Positions 1 to 11,424 of a stretch of DNA of 64,000 nucleotides are shown here, piece by piece. The notes under the pieces are model-generated. The model saw only the letters and a list, made by a program, of their open reading frames with translations, made no database searches and had not been told where the DNA came from. Origin of the DNA: Dillenia suffruticosa (taxonomy: Eukaryota; Streptophyta; Magnoliopsida; Dilleniales; Dilleniaceae). The translations under genes and the position numbers were made by a program. Every line of letters starts with the position of its first letter. Positions within the stretch are counted from its first letter, which is position 1. The stretch is from NCBI GenBank assembly GCA_033439265.1, contig JAVTVX010000015.1, positions 10,001 through 74,000 on the forward strand, written 5' to 3'.

Positions 1-798
1 AGTATAATCTTAAAATCAATTTAGACTAGAATTTAGAATATTTTGTATAGGTCATTCATAGTTGCTCGGTGCTTTCTCAGATATCTTAGAGTATATAGTG
101 GGATCTCTATTTTCATTTCTTTTTTAATATATAAACTTTCTTTTATATAAAAAAAATGAAACTGAGATATTTATAATGGTTTTTGTTTTTTACCTAATAG
201 ACCATTCGGAGTTTCCATGTTAGAGTTTGTGTGAAGGCCTTGAAGGCTTGTTACCATGGCTCTTAAGTTTCTGGAAGTGCAATGCTTCAATTTAAAGCCA
301 AAAAAATGAGAGAGAGAGAGAGAGTGAGAAAGAAGAGAAAGATTACTTATTGGAGCTGACCCCAGTTCAGATTGAGTGGCTGCTGCTTGTTAGGGTTCTT
401 CAGTTGATTCCCCGTTCACTTGGTGCACTTCCGAGAGAGGAGAGAGAGAACAGGTAGAGCAAAACTTGATCCGAATCTCGGCATTGAGCAAGTTAGAATT
501 CAAGCCTGGACTTTGTCAGGCCTAATAAAAAATTGATGCCAACAATCCAGCCCAACTCAAAGAAAGCCCCCTATATTAATAGGGTGTCCCTATCAAAGAT
601 AGGCCCATTTACTGTCACAAGTTATGATGTATTAGATATTCAATTAAGTTCCATCAAGAGAGAGAGAGAGAGAGAGAGATGGAGGGAGGGAAGAGGAAAG
701 CTGCCGATTCAAATTAGTATTAAATGCAGATTAGCTCCTAAGGATCTGCGATTTTTTCCCCCGCTCCTCTTTCTCTTCTTTATCGCTTCGAATTCAAT
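1..798. other. intergenic, GA microsatellites
   Basis: No gene is recognised here. The stretch holds simple GA repeats at about 307-325 and 657-679, and the 5' flank of the PP28-like pseudogene. Short open frames in it are low-complexity (Arg/Glu or Ser/Leu runs coded by GA/CT repeats) and do not look like proteins. Confidence 0.6.
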
Positions 799-868
799 AT
801 GGGAAGAGCAAAATTCAAGACGAAGCCAACTGGTTGACGGCAATTCTCGACTCCCGAAGAGATTTGTA

Positions 869-899
<31 letters not shown>

Positions 900-1680
900 G
901 TTTCAGTTTAATGTAATGAAGCTCTAGGGTTTATTTCAGGCATCAAACTTATTATAGATCTATGTCAGGTTTTACCGTTTCTTTAAGTTGAACTTTGTAT
1001 AATTACCTCGTTAGGGTTTCTTTTTCACAATTCTATGATTGATTCTATTCATTTGAAGCTGTTTCTCAATTGCTAATTGTCATCTCTGTAGCTTAATGAT
1101 ATATTTCTTTTTGATTGAAATCTAGTTGCCATTTCCTGGTTTTTCTGTAAGAAAATTTTGATTTGATTTGTAATGTGAGATTCAATTATTCTGTAGTTAT
1201 TTATGAGCTGACAAGAGGGAACTGGTTTGTGTTTTTTATGTAATTGCAGTTGGGGGCACCTCGTCTCGGTCTCGGTCTACTAGAGAGGTACTTTTCCTTG
1301 CTTTTTTGGTAGTAAGCTTTTCCTGACTTGATTGATTAATATTTTGCTCTAGACCGTTTAATATTTTCCATCGACTCTGTAGATTAACAATTATTCTGGT
1401 GTTCTCTTTGTGTTCTCATGAGATGGTTGTGTAATAAGGTTTTCTTTAGCTCATACAGTTGTGCAAACATCTAACTTGCACATAAATACATTTACATTGA
1501 AAGAAATTTTGTTTCTTTTTTGAGCAAGCTTTGCAAGTGATTAGGTAAAAGACTTATGATTTAATCCATGCAATTTAATTGCTGCTGTTGTCAGGGAGGA
1601 GATAGAGAAACATCAAGACCATGAACGCTATATGAGGCTGCAAGAGCAAGGAAAATTGAGCAAGCAAGAACAGATTTACG
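799..1680 (+). pseudogene. PP28/PDAP1-like phosphoprotein pseudogene (28 kDa heat- and acid-stable phosphoprotein family)
   Basis: Three exon-like pieces match this small conserved eukaryotic family (casein kinase II substrate type). Exon 1 (799-865) begins MGRAKFKTKPTG and is then stopped by TGA at 835-837, where the reading continues in frame as RQFSTPEEI. A CT-microsatellite intron follows. Exon 2 (1250-1287) joins in frame and reads GGTSSRSRSTRE, flanked by good AG and GT sites. The exon at about 1595-1680 reads EEIEKHQDHERYMRLQEQGK, the conserved C-terminal block. The acidic middle exon expected between exons 2 and 3 is not visible, and exon 3 runs out of similarity after KQEQ. A premature stop, a missing exon and a missing tail together indicate a dead copy derived from genomic DNA, since introns are kept. 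A real gene with a sequencing error at the TGA is less likely because of the other losses. Confidence 0.75.
869..893. repeat. (CT)n microsatellite
   Basis: An uninterrupted CT run lies just after the exon 1 donor of the PP28-like pseudogene. It forms the start of the first intron. Confidence 0.9.
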
Positions 1681-1689
1681 AATGTATTT

Positions 1690-2700
1690 TTTTGTTTATA
1701 CATGCTACTCCATCTTGCATGCTTAAACATGTTTATATTGTTCTTATCAGATTAATCTTTGCTTATCATGTTTATATTATGCTTGTTGAGTTTGAGGTTG
1801 TGATCTTAGGTTGCACAGAAATGGAAACGAGTACAAAACCATACAGGAAAATGGTAATTTAAGGATACAAGAAATTAAAATATGGACAAATGCGTAAATA
1901 TAAAAAATAGAAAGGTTTTTATATAAATATTAATTATTTAATGAAAATAATAGAATAGATATCTTTTATAATAAAAATCTAAAATTATCAAATATATAAT
2001 TATTAATTATAAAACAAATAATATAAAAATTATAATTATAATTAAATAAATAAATAATTTATTAAATATAAAAAATTGTAAATATAAAAAGTTTAAAAAT
2101 TTTTATGTAAATATTAATTAATTTAGTATGTTAAAATGTTTCAAAAACATTTCGAAAATAGGAAACATTTTAGAAACGAGAAAACGTTAGTGTTAAGAAA
2201 TTTCAATGCATCGTAGCTGTGATATCTGGAAGTCATGAAATTAACATCTTACTAGGGTTGCTGTTGTAGTATACTTTTGGCATCAGCTGGTGGTCATGCT
2301 AGAGCGTGCTATGTTTTAAACTATTTATCTTCACTTTTTTGGGGGCTTGAAGTAGGACTTATTGCTTTCAAGTTTCTTTTGCAACTTGGCAGCTTATATG
2401 TATTTATTATACTAATCTTTCAGAAGTTTTTTTTTTCCCAAAAAAAATGTCAGCAACAACAAAAGTTCCAAAACAAAATATTTGTAACTTATGTTGATTT
2501 CAACTACTTTTTAACTTTTTTTTTTTGAGTTTTGTTGTCAAAAAATGTAAATAGGGTCACATAAGTAGGGTAGGATTGCAAACGTGTTCTCCAAAATGGT
2601 GTTTTATCATCTTCCCTAACCTGCATTTCCATCGGTCTACTGCATATGCTTGCTTCTCCAAATTTGGCATGGCAAAGTGATTTCACCACTTTCTTCCACC
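1690..2700. other. AT-rich stretch, no gene
   Basis: About 1860-2130 is almost pure A/T with short ATAAAT-type motifs. Around 2130-2190 several related AAACATTTT / AAACGAGAAAACG strings occur, which look like the decayed end of an unclassified transposon. No coding sequence can be supported. Confidence 0.5.
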
Positions 2701-2876
2701 TTCATTTTTTTTTATGTAAAAGAATATATATATATATATTTATATAAATATATATCAAAAAATAATATGAATACATGAGTATCAGGATATGTCTTCACAT
2801 ATCCTATAAGTCTAACATGCTACTATGTATGACTTATACCAAATGATCTAAGTATCATGCCGAATGGAATGTAATA

Positions 2877-3185
2877 TTACAGTAATAAAAGCCGCAATAA
2901 CACGTGGTGGAAGATGTTGCTCACCGGTCTTGTTTTGTTCCTCTCCATCCAGATATAATAAATAGCAGCACTGATGAGACATTTGAAGATCCTATTCTGC
3001 CGACAAGGATGCCTCACTGGGGAAAGGAGAAAAGTTGAATGCCAGACTGGGAGATAGCAAAAGATGAAAGAATATGGTGCACCATGGTCAATCGTCACAC
3101 TGCTCTTGAGAAAGGGCAGTGAAAAAACATGTGGTCAACTGTCTCTCTCCGACACAAACAGAAGTGGTGTGCTGATGATGTGTAA
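2877..3185 (-). mobile_element. L1-type LINE 3' fragment (zf-RVT region)
   Basis: The minus strand encodes a decayed C-terminal part of a plant non-LTR retrotransposon ORF2. A zinc-binding RVT-like stretch (VSERDS, then HVFS-LPF) is followed after a frameshift by ISAAIYYIWMERNK, the usual block after the zinc-binding domain. No reverse transcriptase core or poly(A) tail is seen. It is a short fossil. Confidence 0.65.
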
Positions 3186-4067
3186 ATCCCACTTTGAAAC
3201 GAATAGTCACTTGTCTAGAGCCGTTCCATGCAAACTAACCACATGGGACGAGCAGACATTTATCATATTCAAGTCGGCTTCAGTTGGCGAGTTCGATAGT
3301 GTTCTCAATTCAATAGTATTGGTTGTACTTTTTTTTTCCAAAGGTGATTTGCAAGAAGATCGAGCAGATTATGTCTTAGTTTTTATGGTTTGATCCATCT
3401 CTTGATCACCATAAAGTCAAGGTTGCTTCGTCCCTTGTTCATCGAACGAGGAGGGAGGGGGTTAGGGTTGAAGAGAGTGATGGATTGGAACAAAAAAGGC
3501 TCAGTTCAAACACGTTTGGCATCTTTTATCTAAGTTGGATGATAATGTCTGGACTTGATTGGTGAGGATGTATTCAGGGTGCAGCTTTTAGTATGTTCGA
3601 ATTCTAGACAGGTGTTTGTGGATATAAAGGAAATTTCTATTTCTGCGGCATTTTGTGCGGGAGTTAGTTGCTTAATAGAGGTTGTTAGGAGGAAAGAAGG
3701 AAAAAGAGTCTGAAATGGCAAGAGGAAGCAAGAGAGAGAGAGAATTTAGTGAAATGACCTGAGAACCTTCATTAAAAGGAAGAAGAAAAATCCAATACAA
3801 GAAGAGAAATAACAAATTTAGAATCTCCGACTCTACCCATTCAGCCTTAGCTGACCAAAAACAAAAAAGTTATTATCTACCCTTTACAGTATTACCTCTC
3901 ATATTTTTATAACCTCTCATCTTATATTACCTCCCATAACTACTTTGGATTCCCCTTACGGAGGTGGTTACGTAACAGTCTTCTGGTTCAACTTTCTTCT
4001 ACGATGATAGACTTTAAGCCTCTTAGGCTCCATCTCATTAGCCACTTCTTTAGTCATTGCCATTTTA

Positions 4068-5200
4068 TCATCCAGCTAGTCCTCTGCTGCTTCTTTCATA
4101 ACATTGCCCATGCTGAAAATTCAGCTTATCCTCAAGGCTATCTGATAGGTTGATCCATGTTGTATCATCTTTGGTACCACTCTTCCATCGGACAAGTAAT
4201 TGTCTACGAGTTTGACCCCCTTTTGGCACCACCTTTTCTTCTAGTATTTTGGTGGGTTCACAGAGCTTGCTATCAGACTTTAGAGAATGATGTAGTTTTG
4301 ATTCTTGTGCATGATTTCCAATCATTTTTTTCAACTATGATACATGGAAAATGGGGTGTATCCAAGAGCTGTCGGGTAGCTGGATTTTATAAGCCACTTC
4401 ACCTATTTTTTGCGTCATGGGAGACGGACCATATTATCTAGTGGCCAGCTTTGCATTGCTCACATTTTGGACTGAAGTCTGTTTTGAAGGACGCAGCTTA
4501 AGGAAAACTAGATAACCAACGTTATATTGCACGTGCCTTCTATGAGTATTGGCAAATTTAACCATCTGTTGCTGCACCCTAAGATTGTACTGGAGTTGTT
4601 TTAGGTTTTCATCTCTATCCGAGAGCTCTCTTGCCACTGCTTCTGGTCATGTTTCTCCGGAGAGGAACCTGTGCACCGTGGGAGAAGGTCATCCATAAAC
4701 TGCTTGGAATGGAGTCATTCTGGCGGTTGTATGATAATTCGTATTGTAGCTAAATTCTGTCCACGGTAACCAAGTAAACCACCCATTTGGCTGCTCTAAA
4801 GTAAAGCATCGTAGGTATGTCTCGGTCGTTTATGATGTAAGAGTGGGTCTCAGTCCAAAAATTACTTAGGAAGAGTGGGTCTCGGTCATTTACAATGGAC
4901 CTTGGGACTCTATGTAATCTGACCACCTCCTTAACAAAAACCTCCGCTACTGATTTTGTTGTATGAGGATATTTCAACCCAATAAAGTGTCCATATTTCG
5001 ATAACTATCACAAAAATACAATCTCTCTCTTGTGATTGGGGCAGCCCATTGATGAAATCCACCGATATATCTTCCCAAATGACCATAGGAATAGGCAAAG
5101 GCGGCAAAAGTCTGGTCGGAATCCTTGCCTCATACTTTTTTCGCTGACACACAAGACTGGGACGTGTGATGCAAAGAAGAACAAAGAGCTTGTCTACCAC
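4068..5200 (-). mobile_element. Ty3/gypsy chromovirus fragment: integrase and chromodomain
   Basis: On the minus strand, in order: integrase zinc-binding end and core start (LVCQRKKYEARIPTRLLPPL, WEDISVDFINGLP), integrase core ([20 protein letters not shown], with NDRDP in place of the usual SDRDP), the C-terminal module (about 4434-4637, HRRHVQYNVGYLVFLKLRP), and a chromodomain (about 4110-4280, PTKILEEKVVPKGG then QLLVRWK and LEDKLNF). Stops and frameshifts separate the pieces. Gag, protease and reverse transcriptase are absent to the right, so the element is truncated near 5230. The sequence at 3750-4060 may be its 3' LTR, but no second LTR is present to prove it. Confidence 0.85.
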
Positions 5201-5229
5201 AGGAAGAGAAAAGGGGAGCTAAATAAGGC

Positions 5230-6036
5230 CTATATCCTTGATATGTATTCTATATATATTTCCGGGTTAATGCCACTTGACCTGAAGAAGAAACTTAAAT
5301 ATTCACAAAAGAGGAATGGCAAATTTAGACTCTTTTTTCTTTTTTGGGGAACTTACAAAAAGGCAAAACTCTTGCTAACCATTTCACTATGGTGAGTTTG
5401 AGGGGGTTGCAAGTTCATAACAAGTCGGAAGACTTGTTTTAGAACTTCTACCTGATGTTCTTAGCAAAAAATATGTTGGTAAAGATGGAGAGCCTTCATG
5501 TTGTTACAAAATACGTTCAAAAAATAAGTGGAGGTGTTGGCCATTTGGATGATTAGGATACCCATCCTGGTTAATCAGTTCTTAGTAGAGGTATCTTCTG
5601 AAATCACAATTTATTTGCATGATTGCCTTGCATTAATCTTGTGTCTATTCGGCAGCCAAGTGGAACATGATATGAAATAAATCTGTACCTGCCTCAATTC
5701 AACCCTAATTGTTGATGCATTTTTAGGTTGTCAAGCGAGTCTTGAGCAAATTAACTGTTGTTAAGCTTCTTTCTTGGTATGGTTTGTCCATTGCACCGCT
5801 ATTGGGTTGAAATTTATCCTTGTAGTATATTTTATTATAACAATCGAAATTAAATTTTATGGGGTTGACATTTACCCCTCTGTTCACCAATTTCTCCTTA
5901 AAATACTCTTTATAATATTTTGCTTTTAAAGTTTTGGCTCCTGCACACATCCTAAAAGAAAAGTGGAAATATTATATTAAATAAATTGATAAATAAAATA
6001 GGTTAACTGAATTGATGTTGAGCTGATGATATTTTT
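5230..6036. other. intergenic, no gene seen
   Basis: AT-rich sequence without recognisable coding exons, RNA genes or element ends. Confidence 0.5.
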
Positions 6037-6124
6037 TTTACTCATCGTCCTTTTAATATTTCATTATCAATTTTCAGGCTTTTAGTCATTCTCTTTTTAA
6101 TATTTCATTAGCAATTTTCAGGCT
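6037..6124. repeat. 44-bp tandem duplication
   Basis: Two adjacent 44-bp units (6037-6080 and 6081-6124) share the core AATATTTCATTA and CAATTTTCAGGCTTT with a few mismatches. Confidence 0.85.
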
Positions 6125-6651
6125 TTAGCCTTAGCGATGCCTTACCAATCCGTCACTAATCACCACAAACAGTGGCCAACCATCAGCGATCTTGGTCCAA
6201 ATGAGATGATCTCAACTCCTTCCTCACTTTCCCATCCTCCCGGACTGCGGGGTAAATGATTGGTATTGCTTTGAAAGTGCATTCTGCTGGAAACTCCATG
6301 TTCCTTTTCTTTTGTTTGAGAAAAGAAATTTCCAAATCGATGAAAAGAATCGTTCAGAGCTTCACCAAGGTGTATTTGGAAATTTATTATCTTTTGTCTC
6401 TGAGAACACGTGATGTTGCAATCCATCTTTTCATTTTGGTATAGGTGGGATTGGCTAAGCACGGTTTCTAGTAAAATTTGGAAAATGGTTTCTTGCTTTA
6501 AATATAATATTTTTTAAATTTTATTTTCTTTCTAAATAAAATTTTCTTAATTACATTTTAAATGTCTTATTAGTTTGAAATTGTTTTGTTTAGAAATATA
6601 TATATATATCTATATATATGTAAGAAGACAAAGTCAAGAACAATTGCATCC

Positions 6652-6895
6652 AAATGGCTCCGGTGTACCAACGTAGATTGGCTCAACTGGATGTGAGGTT
6701 GAGTACCTATAAACATGATCGAGATTTGACTCCCGCTGAGAGTATCGGATCCTCATGTGTATGGAGTGTTTCTCGTTGAAAGACCTGTCCTCCGAATAGA
6801 GTCACTGCAGCAGTCGGTTCGGATTAATAGGATCAAAACTCCGAACACCAGGGATGTCCGTACCAAAAAAAAAATAAAAAAAATGGCCCGGGTGT
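6652..6895 (+). mobile_element. tRNA-derived SINE with target-site duplications
   Basis: The body runs from about 6667 to 6880. It has a Pol III A box, TGGCTCAACTGG (6679-6690), and a B-box-like GATTTGACTCC (6723-6733) about 30 bp further on. It ends in GTACC followed by an A-rich tail (about 6865-6883). A 15-bp direct repeat flanks it: 6652-6666 AAATGGCTCCGGTGT and 6881-6895 AAATGGCCCGGGTGT, with two mismatches. This is the full structure of a plant SINE moved by LINE machinery. The divergent B box suggests an old insertion. Confidence 0.8.
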
Positions 6896-7886
6896 TATTA
6901 TGCAACCAACACTGTTTGGAAAACCATCATTTAAATAGTTTACAAAACCGGGAAAAAAAGAGGAGTTTCGGGGGAGTACCCTCACCAAAATTTTCGTTCT
7001 GAGCCCTTACAGGGGCACCCACCATCCCCAGGCTGAGCCTTTTTATGAACTAATAATACTAGGAAAAAACATAAAATGAAAGATGGACCATAACAATAAT
7101 GAAGTATCTTAATTTTTATCTTTAGCACAAGGAAATCGGCATGCTTTGTTGACATTCACAATCAAATGATTTTGGTTTGCTCCTACCTATGTTTGGGTAG
7201 ATGCAAGTACGGAAGCATACCGAGCATCTAGATTGACAATGTGTTATTATTATTTTTTTTTTAGATCCGAAACTAACATATTGGGAAAAACAAGATTATA
7301 ACTACTGGGCTATTTTCTTGGAAACCTAACGATGTGTTGTTGACATCGACAATTATTCGATTGCAAGAGCAAATCTAGCCACTGAGGATGATTGATCATG
7401 TACCATTCGATAGTATAACATGCAAAGCCCCACAAGATTTTTCAGAATCTACCACGAACAAATTAAGATGTTGAATGTACCGACATTGATTCGTGCCATG
7501 GTATGTATTCCTAGCTGGACTAGCATGACAAAGGTAGACCACCGGCTTGATTGTAGATTTGAAACTTGGATGCACATCTAGAGAGAACAATGGCAACATT
7601 CTGCCACTATATGTTTAGACAACCAGAAAAGTTGAAGCTTAGAGGGGTGTACAAATGTAGGCATTCAAGTCTCCCATGATTCTAAACACATTCAGCTAAC
7701 AGCCGGCGGGAAACCAAAGATCATAGCTGAGGAAGAAATCATTTACACTCTTGTACGATCAATTCTTAGAACACCGGTAACAAAATTCCTACAGGAACTT
7801 AGAATGAGTTGACAAAGGAAACTAGAAAGCCCAGAGTGGGGAAAAAAATGTAAAAGTTAAAGCAACGGCAGTGTTCCCTTATCCTT
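6896..7886. other. intergenic / calnexin 3' flank
   Basis: No coding sequence is recognised. The right end, up to the calnexin stop at 7887, should contain its 3' untranslated region. No clear AATAAA signal was picked out on the minus strand. Confidence 0.5.
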
Positions 7887-10399
7887 TCAGGTTTCACGCC
7901 TAATGGACCTCCGACGTGAAGCAGTAGTGTCTTCCTTGTTATTCTCTTGCTCTCTCTCCTCACTGCATTCCTGGCTCCGGGAAGTCCCAGCATCCCCCAG
8001 ATTACTTGTCTCTGCCGGTTTCTCCTGTAGCAAAAGAATGTTAAGCATGCATTGCAACAAAAGATACTACACAAAATAAAAGGATATTATGGACTTCGCA
8101 AACAATTAATGACTTACTGTCTTCTTCCCACCAAATATAAGCCTGAAGAATACTGTCAATAAGATTACAAATGTTGCGACAAGGATGCTGATTGTAATGT
8201 TTGGTTGTTTCTCTCCCCTCTCAATGAGATCCTGACGCAGAAAATCACTTGTCATCAAGTATTCAGGTCCAAAACAGTCGATATACGGAAACACAGTTTG
8301 CTTAAACTCACAAGAATTTTAAGCTTGTATGCATCTAAGAAAGGAATATCTGCTATCTTGTAGAGTAGGTCAAACACCTTATTCTGTAAAACGAAAGCGA
8401 AGTTCTCAACTGCACCAAATAATAATTATAATTGAAAAAAGTAGTAGTGAGGGCAAGTTGGTCAAGACCTGCAAACCGGAGAGACTATCTGATAGACCAG
8501 ACGCCACATCTTCAGCTTTCTGTTTCTCTTTTTCAACTTGGAATTTTGGCTGCCATATGGTATCCCTATAGGTTGTAGCAGTTTTCTCATCACTTGCTAT
8601 CAGAATATTGTCAAACAATATGCCATCTTGCATTGTCCAGATCTCGATGCCAATGGCAGCAATTGGCTCAAAATCAGGCTTGTCAAGTTCAAAGTAATCA
8701 GGATTTGGTATCTGCTGGGGTTTCCAGATTCCCTTGTAATTTGGGTTATCAATAAGGGGTGCGTGCCACTTCCCTTTGTAAGCTGGATTCCTTTTCGTCG
8801 GCCTCTTCCATTCACCACAACCAGGTGCTGTCACGCATTTGGGGTTATCAATTTTTGGAGCCTCCCATTCACCATCCTCATCATCATCCCAATCTTCTGG
8901 TTTTGATGCATCAGGATCATCAATTTCCTCAGGTTCATCATCCAGCCAGCCATCAGGTTTTACAGCTTCTTCATCTTCAATTTCCATGGGCGCATCCTCA
9001 TCCCAGTCATCTGGCTTAACTGCATCAGGGTCAGGAATCTTAGCCCTCTCATCCCAATCCTCAGGCTTTTTATCATCTGGGTCAGGAATAGTCTTGGCAG
9101 GGATGATTGGAGGATCAAAGTCGTCGGCTGAGAGAAAATCTGCCTTCTTCTTCTCCTCACCATCAATTAAAATTCTCAACTCATTATCAGGTCTCAAGAT
9201 GGCAGTATACACATGAGTGAGCTTGTCAGATGGGACTGATGGAGGGTAATTGAGGTGGTGTTCAACATATTCCCCACTCTTTGGGTTTTTATGCTTGAGG
9301 ATGAAATGCACCTTGTTTGTTGCACCACATTTATCAGGTCCAAACATGATCGAATAGGGACATTCATTGTCAAAGTCCTTGGGCTTCCATCCTGCCACTT
9401 GAGGTCGAAGGAATTTCAAGTATGCACCGCCACATTCTAAACCATTTTGGAGACGAGTCTCAAATTGAAGGACAATTGTCCTGTCCTTAAGACTTACAGA
9501 CTCTCCAAGTTCTTTAACTATTGCATACTTTCTAGCTTTCTCGCTCACAAGGAGTCCGTAGTCATTATGACCGTCACTCTTTGAGTGCTTCCATACACCT
9601 AGTGCCCAAAAACAAATCAGCCATTTGTACTAAAGAAAATAACAAATTTTTTTCAAAGATTTGAAGCAATAGAAATCATTAAAAAAGATATAGAATACGG
9701 AAAAACCTAAATTCCTACGTAAATGCATTGACTAGGCAAATATGTTTTAAATGCAAAATGCAATATTTCCACAAGTTCTCAGATAATTAGCGAACAACAA
9801 AGTCCTACAGGAACTAAATTGAAAAAAAGATAGGGTTGGATACATGAAGAAAGGCAAATTATCAAATTGGAACTATCTTATGCCATCGCAATACGGATAG
9901 GCCTTGCATCAGCCTTTACTCGGTAATTTTTGCCAAAAAGCTAAATCTTATCACGGAATGAACGGGTAAGTTAATATAAGGTCATGTGGATTATCTAAAG
10001 ACATTCTTAACAAAGAAGAACTATTTCCAAACCGAAATATGGCCTTTAGAATTTATAACACAATAGGAGACGAGTATAATTGTGAATCAGTTAGAATTAA
10101 AGAGGCCACGACATCGTTTACGAGATCGGAAAAAGCAAACCTTTATAGTCATCCTTCTTGGAAAGGATCCAGCGATCCTCAAAAGATTCGTCAAAGGACT
10201 CGTAGAAGATCTAAAACAGGGAATCAACAAAATAGCAAGTTGTGAGAAAAAGGATAAGCAAACAAGAAGAACGACTGGGAAAGAGAAAAGGTGGGAAATT
10301 TACCGTGTCAGAGTCAGAGGAAGAAGAGAGATTTAATAGCGCAGCAGCGAAAAGTGAGAACAGCAACGCTATTTGGAAAGGAAACCGTTTTCGTTCCAT
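7887..10399 (-). CDS. CNX1: calnexin, ER membrane lectin chaperone
   Basis: Calnexin binds monoglucosylated N-glycans on new glycoproteins in the ER and retains them until folded. Six exons give an open 1620-nt frame (539 aa), normal for plant calnexins: 10304-10399, 10141-10210, 8469-9598, 8312-8383, 8118-8231, 7887-8024. All introns are GT-AG and phases agree. Residues 1 to about 25 are a signal peptide (MERKRFPFQIALLFSLFAAA). The luminal lectin domain starts at IFYESFDESFEDRW and has Cys111 and Cys145 as a likely disulfide pair. The P domain, about 223-360, has type 1 repeats (IPDPDDKKPEDWDE, IPDPDAVKPDDWDE) and type 2 repeats (GEWKRP, GKWHAPLIDNP, GIWKPQQIPNPDY). A transmembrane helix lies at about 468-490, then a short basic Ser/Arg cytosolic tail ending RRRSIRRET. 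The start ATG is the only one giving a signal peptide in frame. An ERSE lies about 250 bp upstream. Confidence 0.97.
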
Positions 10400-10646
10400 T
10401 GCGAATCGCAAGCTGAAGGCGCAGGTGAAGAAGAAGCTCTTAGCCCGCTTCCACTGATCGAGATCTGGAAGTGAACAAACCCCCTGAGCTCTACCCAAAC
10501 GACTCAGTCTCTCTCTCCCTAACGAGATCGCCCTTTCCCTGCTATTTCCACAGGGTTAAAATTAGAGTATCCGGATCTAAAGAGGACGACTCCTAATGCC
10601 CATCTCGTTGTTTTAACCAATGATATTCTGTGCCACGTGCAACGAT

Positions 10647-10665
10647 CCAATCACCTATTGCCACG
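10647..10665. promoter_or_regulatory. ERSE (ER stress response element) of the calnexin promoter
   Basis: The exact consensus CCAAT-N9-CCACG is present: CCAAT at 10647-10651, nine bases, CCACG at 10661-10665. It lies 248 bp upstream of the calnexin ATG, and the element is known to work in either orientation. A second CCAAT...CCACG pair at 10617-10637 has an 11-base spacer and overlaps a G-box CACGTG (10634-10639). In plants this class of site is bound by bZIP28 with NF-Y during the unfolded protein response. Its use here is inferred from position and match. Confidence 0.75.
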
Positions 10666-10669
10666 TAGG

Positions 10670-11368
10670 CGACGCCTACGTGTTCAGCATGCTCAATTTT
10701 GGGCAGGCTTCTTTTCGGCGCGTCTCATTTTGTTACGGGCAACAAGGCCTGCTACTTTTGTTTTTGTGTCTCTACCGGCCATGTATCGTTAGATTGGAAA
10801 AATACAATTGGTTGATTGAATCCGACCCAGTTCATCGTTCAGATGAAAAAATTAAATCTGAACGCAATACATTTATCACATGATTACCAAAATATGATAT
10901 GGGTATTTAGTCGCTACTAATTTAATTTTATCTAACAAAAAAAATTATCCAAAAATATAAGAAACTATGTATTAAATTCTACGTACGTTCATAATTATAT
11001 TGTATCTATATTGCACATACTTAAGATTATTATGTGTTTTTAATCATCGTGAACGTGAATCCAAATTACTAATGTTGTTTACATTTGAGTTGGATTCAAT
11101 CAAATATTTATTAAACATGCAGTTTACTTTTCACTACGGTAACGTATATCTTTCCAGACACAAACTCACCTAGTTGTGCTTGTATATGTGTAAAAAACTT
11201 TGAGAGAAGTTTTCATAATGAATATATCTGGGTCAGTTGATTAATAGAGTAAAAATTTTCATTTAACAACTTCTTACTTATCTCAAGCCCCTTTTAGATT
11301 AGGGGTTTTCCCTCTTGTGGGGTGCAAGCTTTCAGTCTTGTTTGTAAACTTGATGCAGTCATTTAAAG
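10670..11368. other. intergenic, no gene seen
   Basis: AT-rich sequence upstream of the calnexin promoter. No exon, RNA gene or element ends recognised. Confidence 0.5.
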
Positions 11369-11424
11369 CTTCGTTTGAAGCTTTCACCCAAAAAAAAAAG
11401 AAAAAAAAAACTTCGTTTGAAGCT
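11369..11424 (+). mobile_element. poly(A)-only retrotransposition scar with 14-bp TSD
   Basis: A perfect 14-bp direct repeat, CTTCGTTTGAAGCT (11369-11382 and 11411-11424), flanks a 28-nt insert made of TTCACCC plus an A-rich tail. This is what an extreme 5' truncation of a SINE or LINE would leave. The repeat itself is partly palindromic, so a chance origin is possible. Confidence 0.55.

Noticed and set aside
533..916. 127-codon frame overlapping the PP28-like exon 1
   Set aside because: It passes through GA and CT microsatellites in a different frame from the conserved MGRAKFKTKPTG and RQFSTPEEI blocks.
3750..4060. Possible LTR at the left of the chromodomain gypsy fragment
   Set aside because: No second copy exists in the window and the ends were not clear, so it was not listed as an LTR.
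8538..9216. Several plus-strand open frames of 80-125 codons, including a Ser-rich one
   Set aside because: They are antisense shadows of the calnexin P-domain repeats; the minus-strand exon explains the sequence fully.
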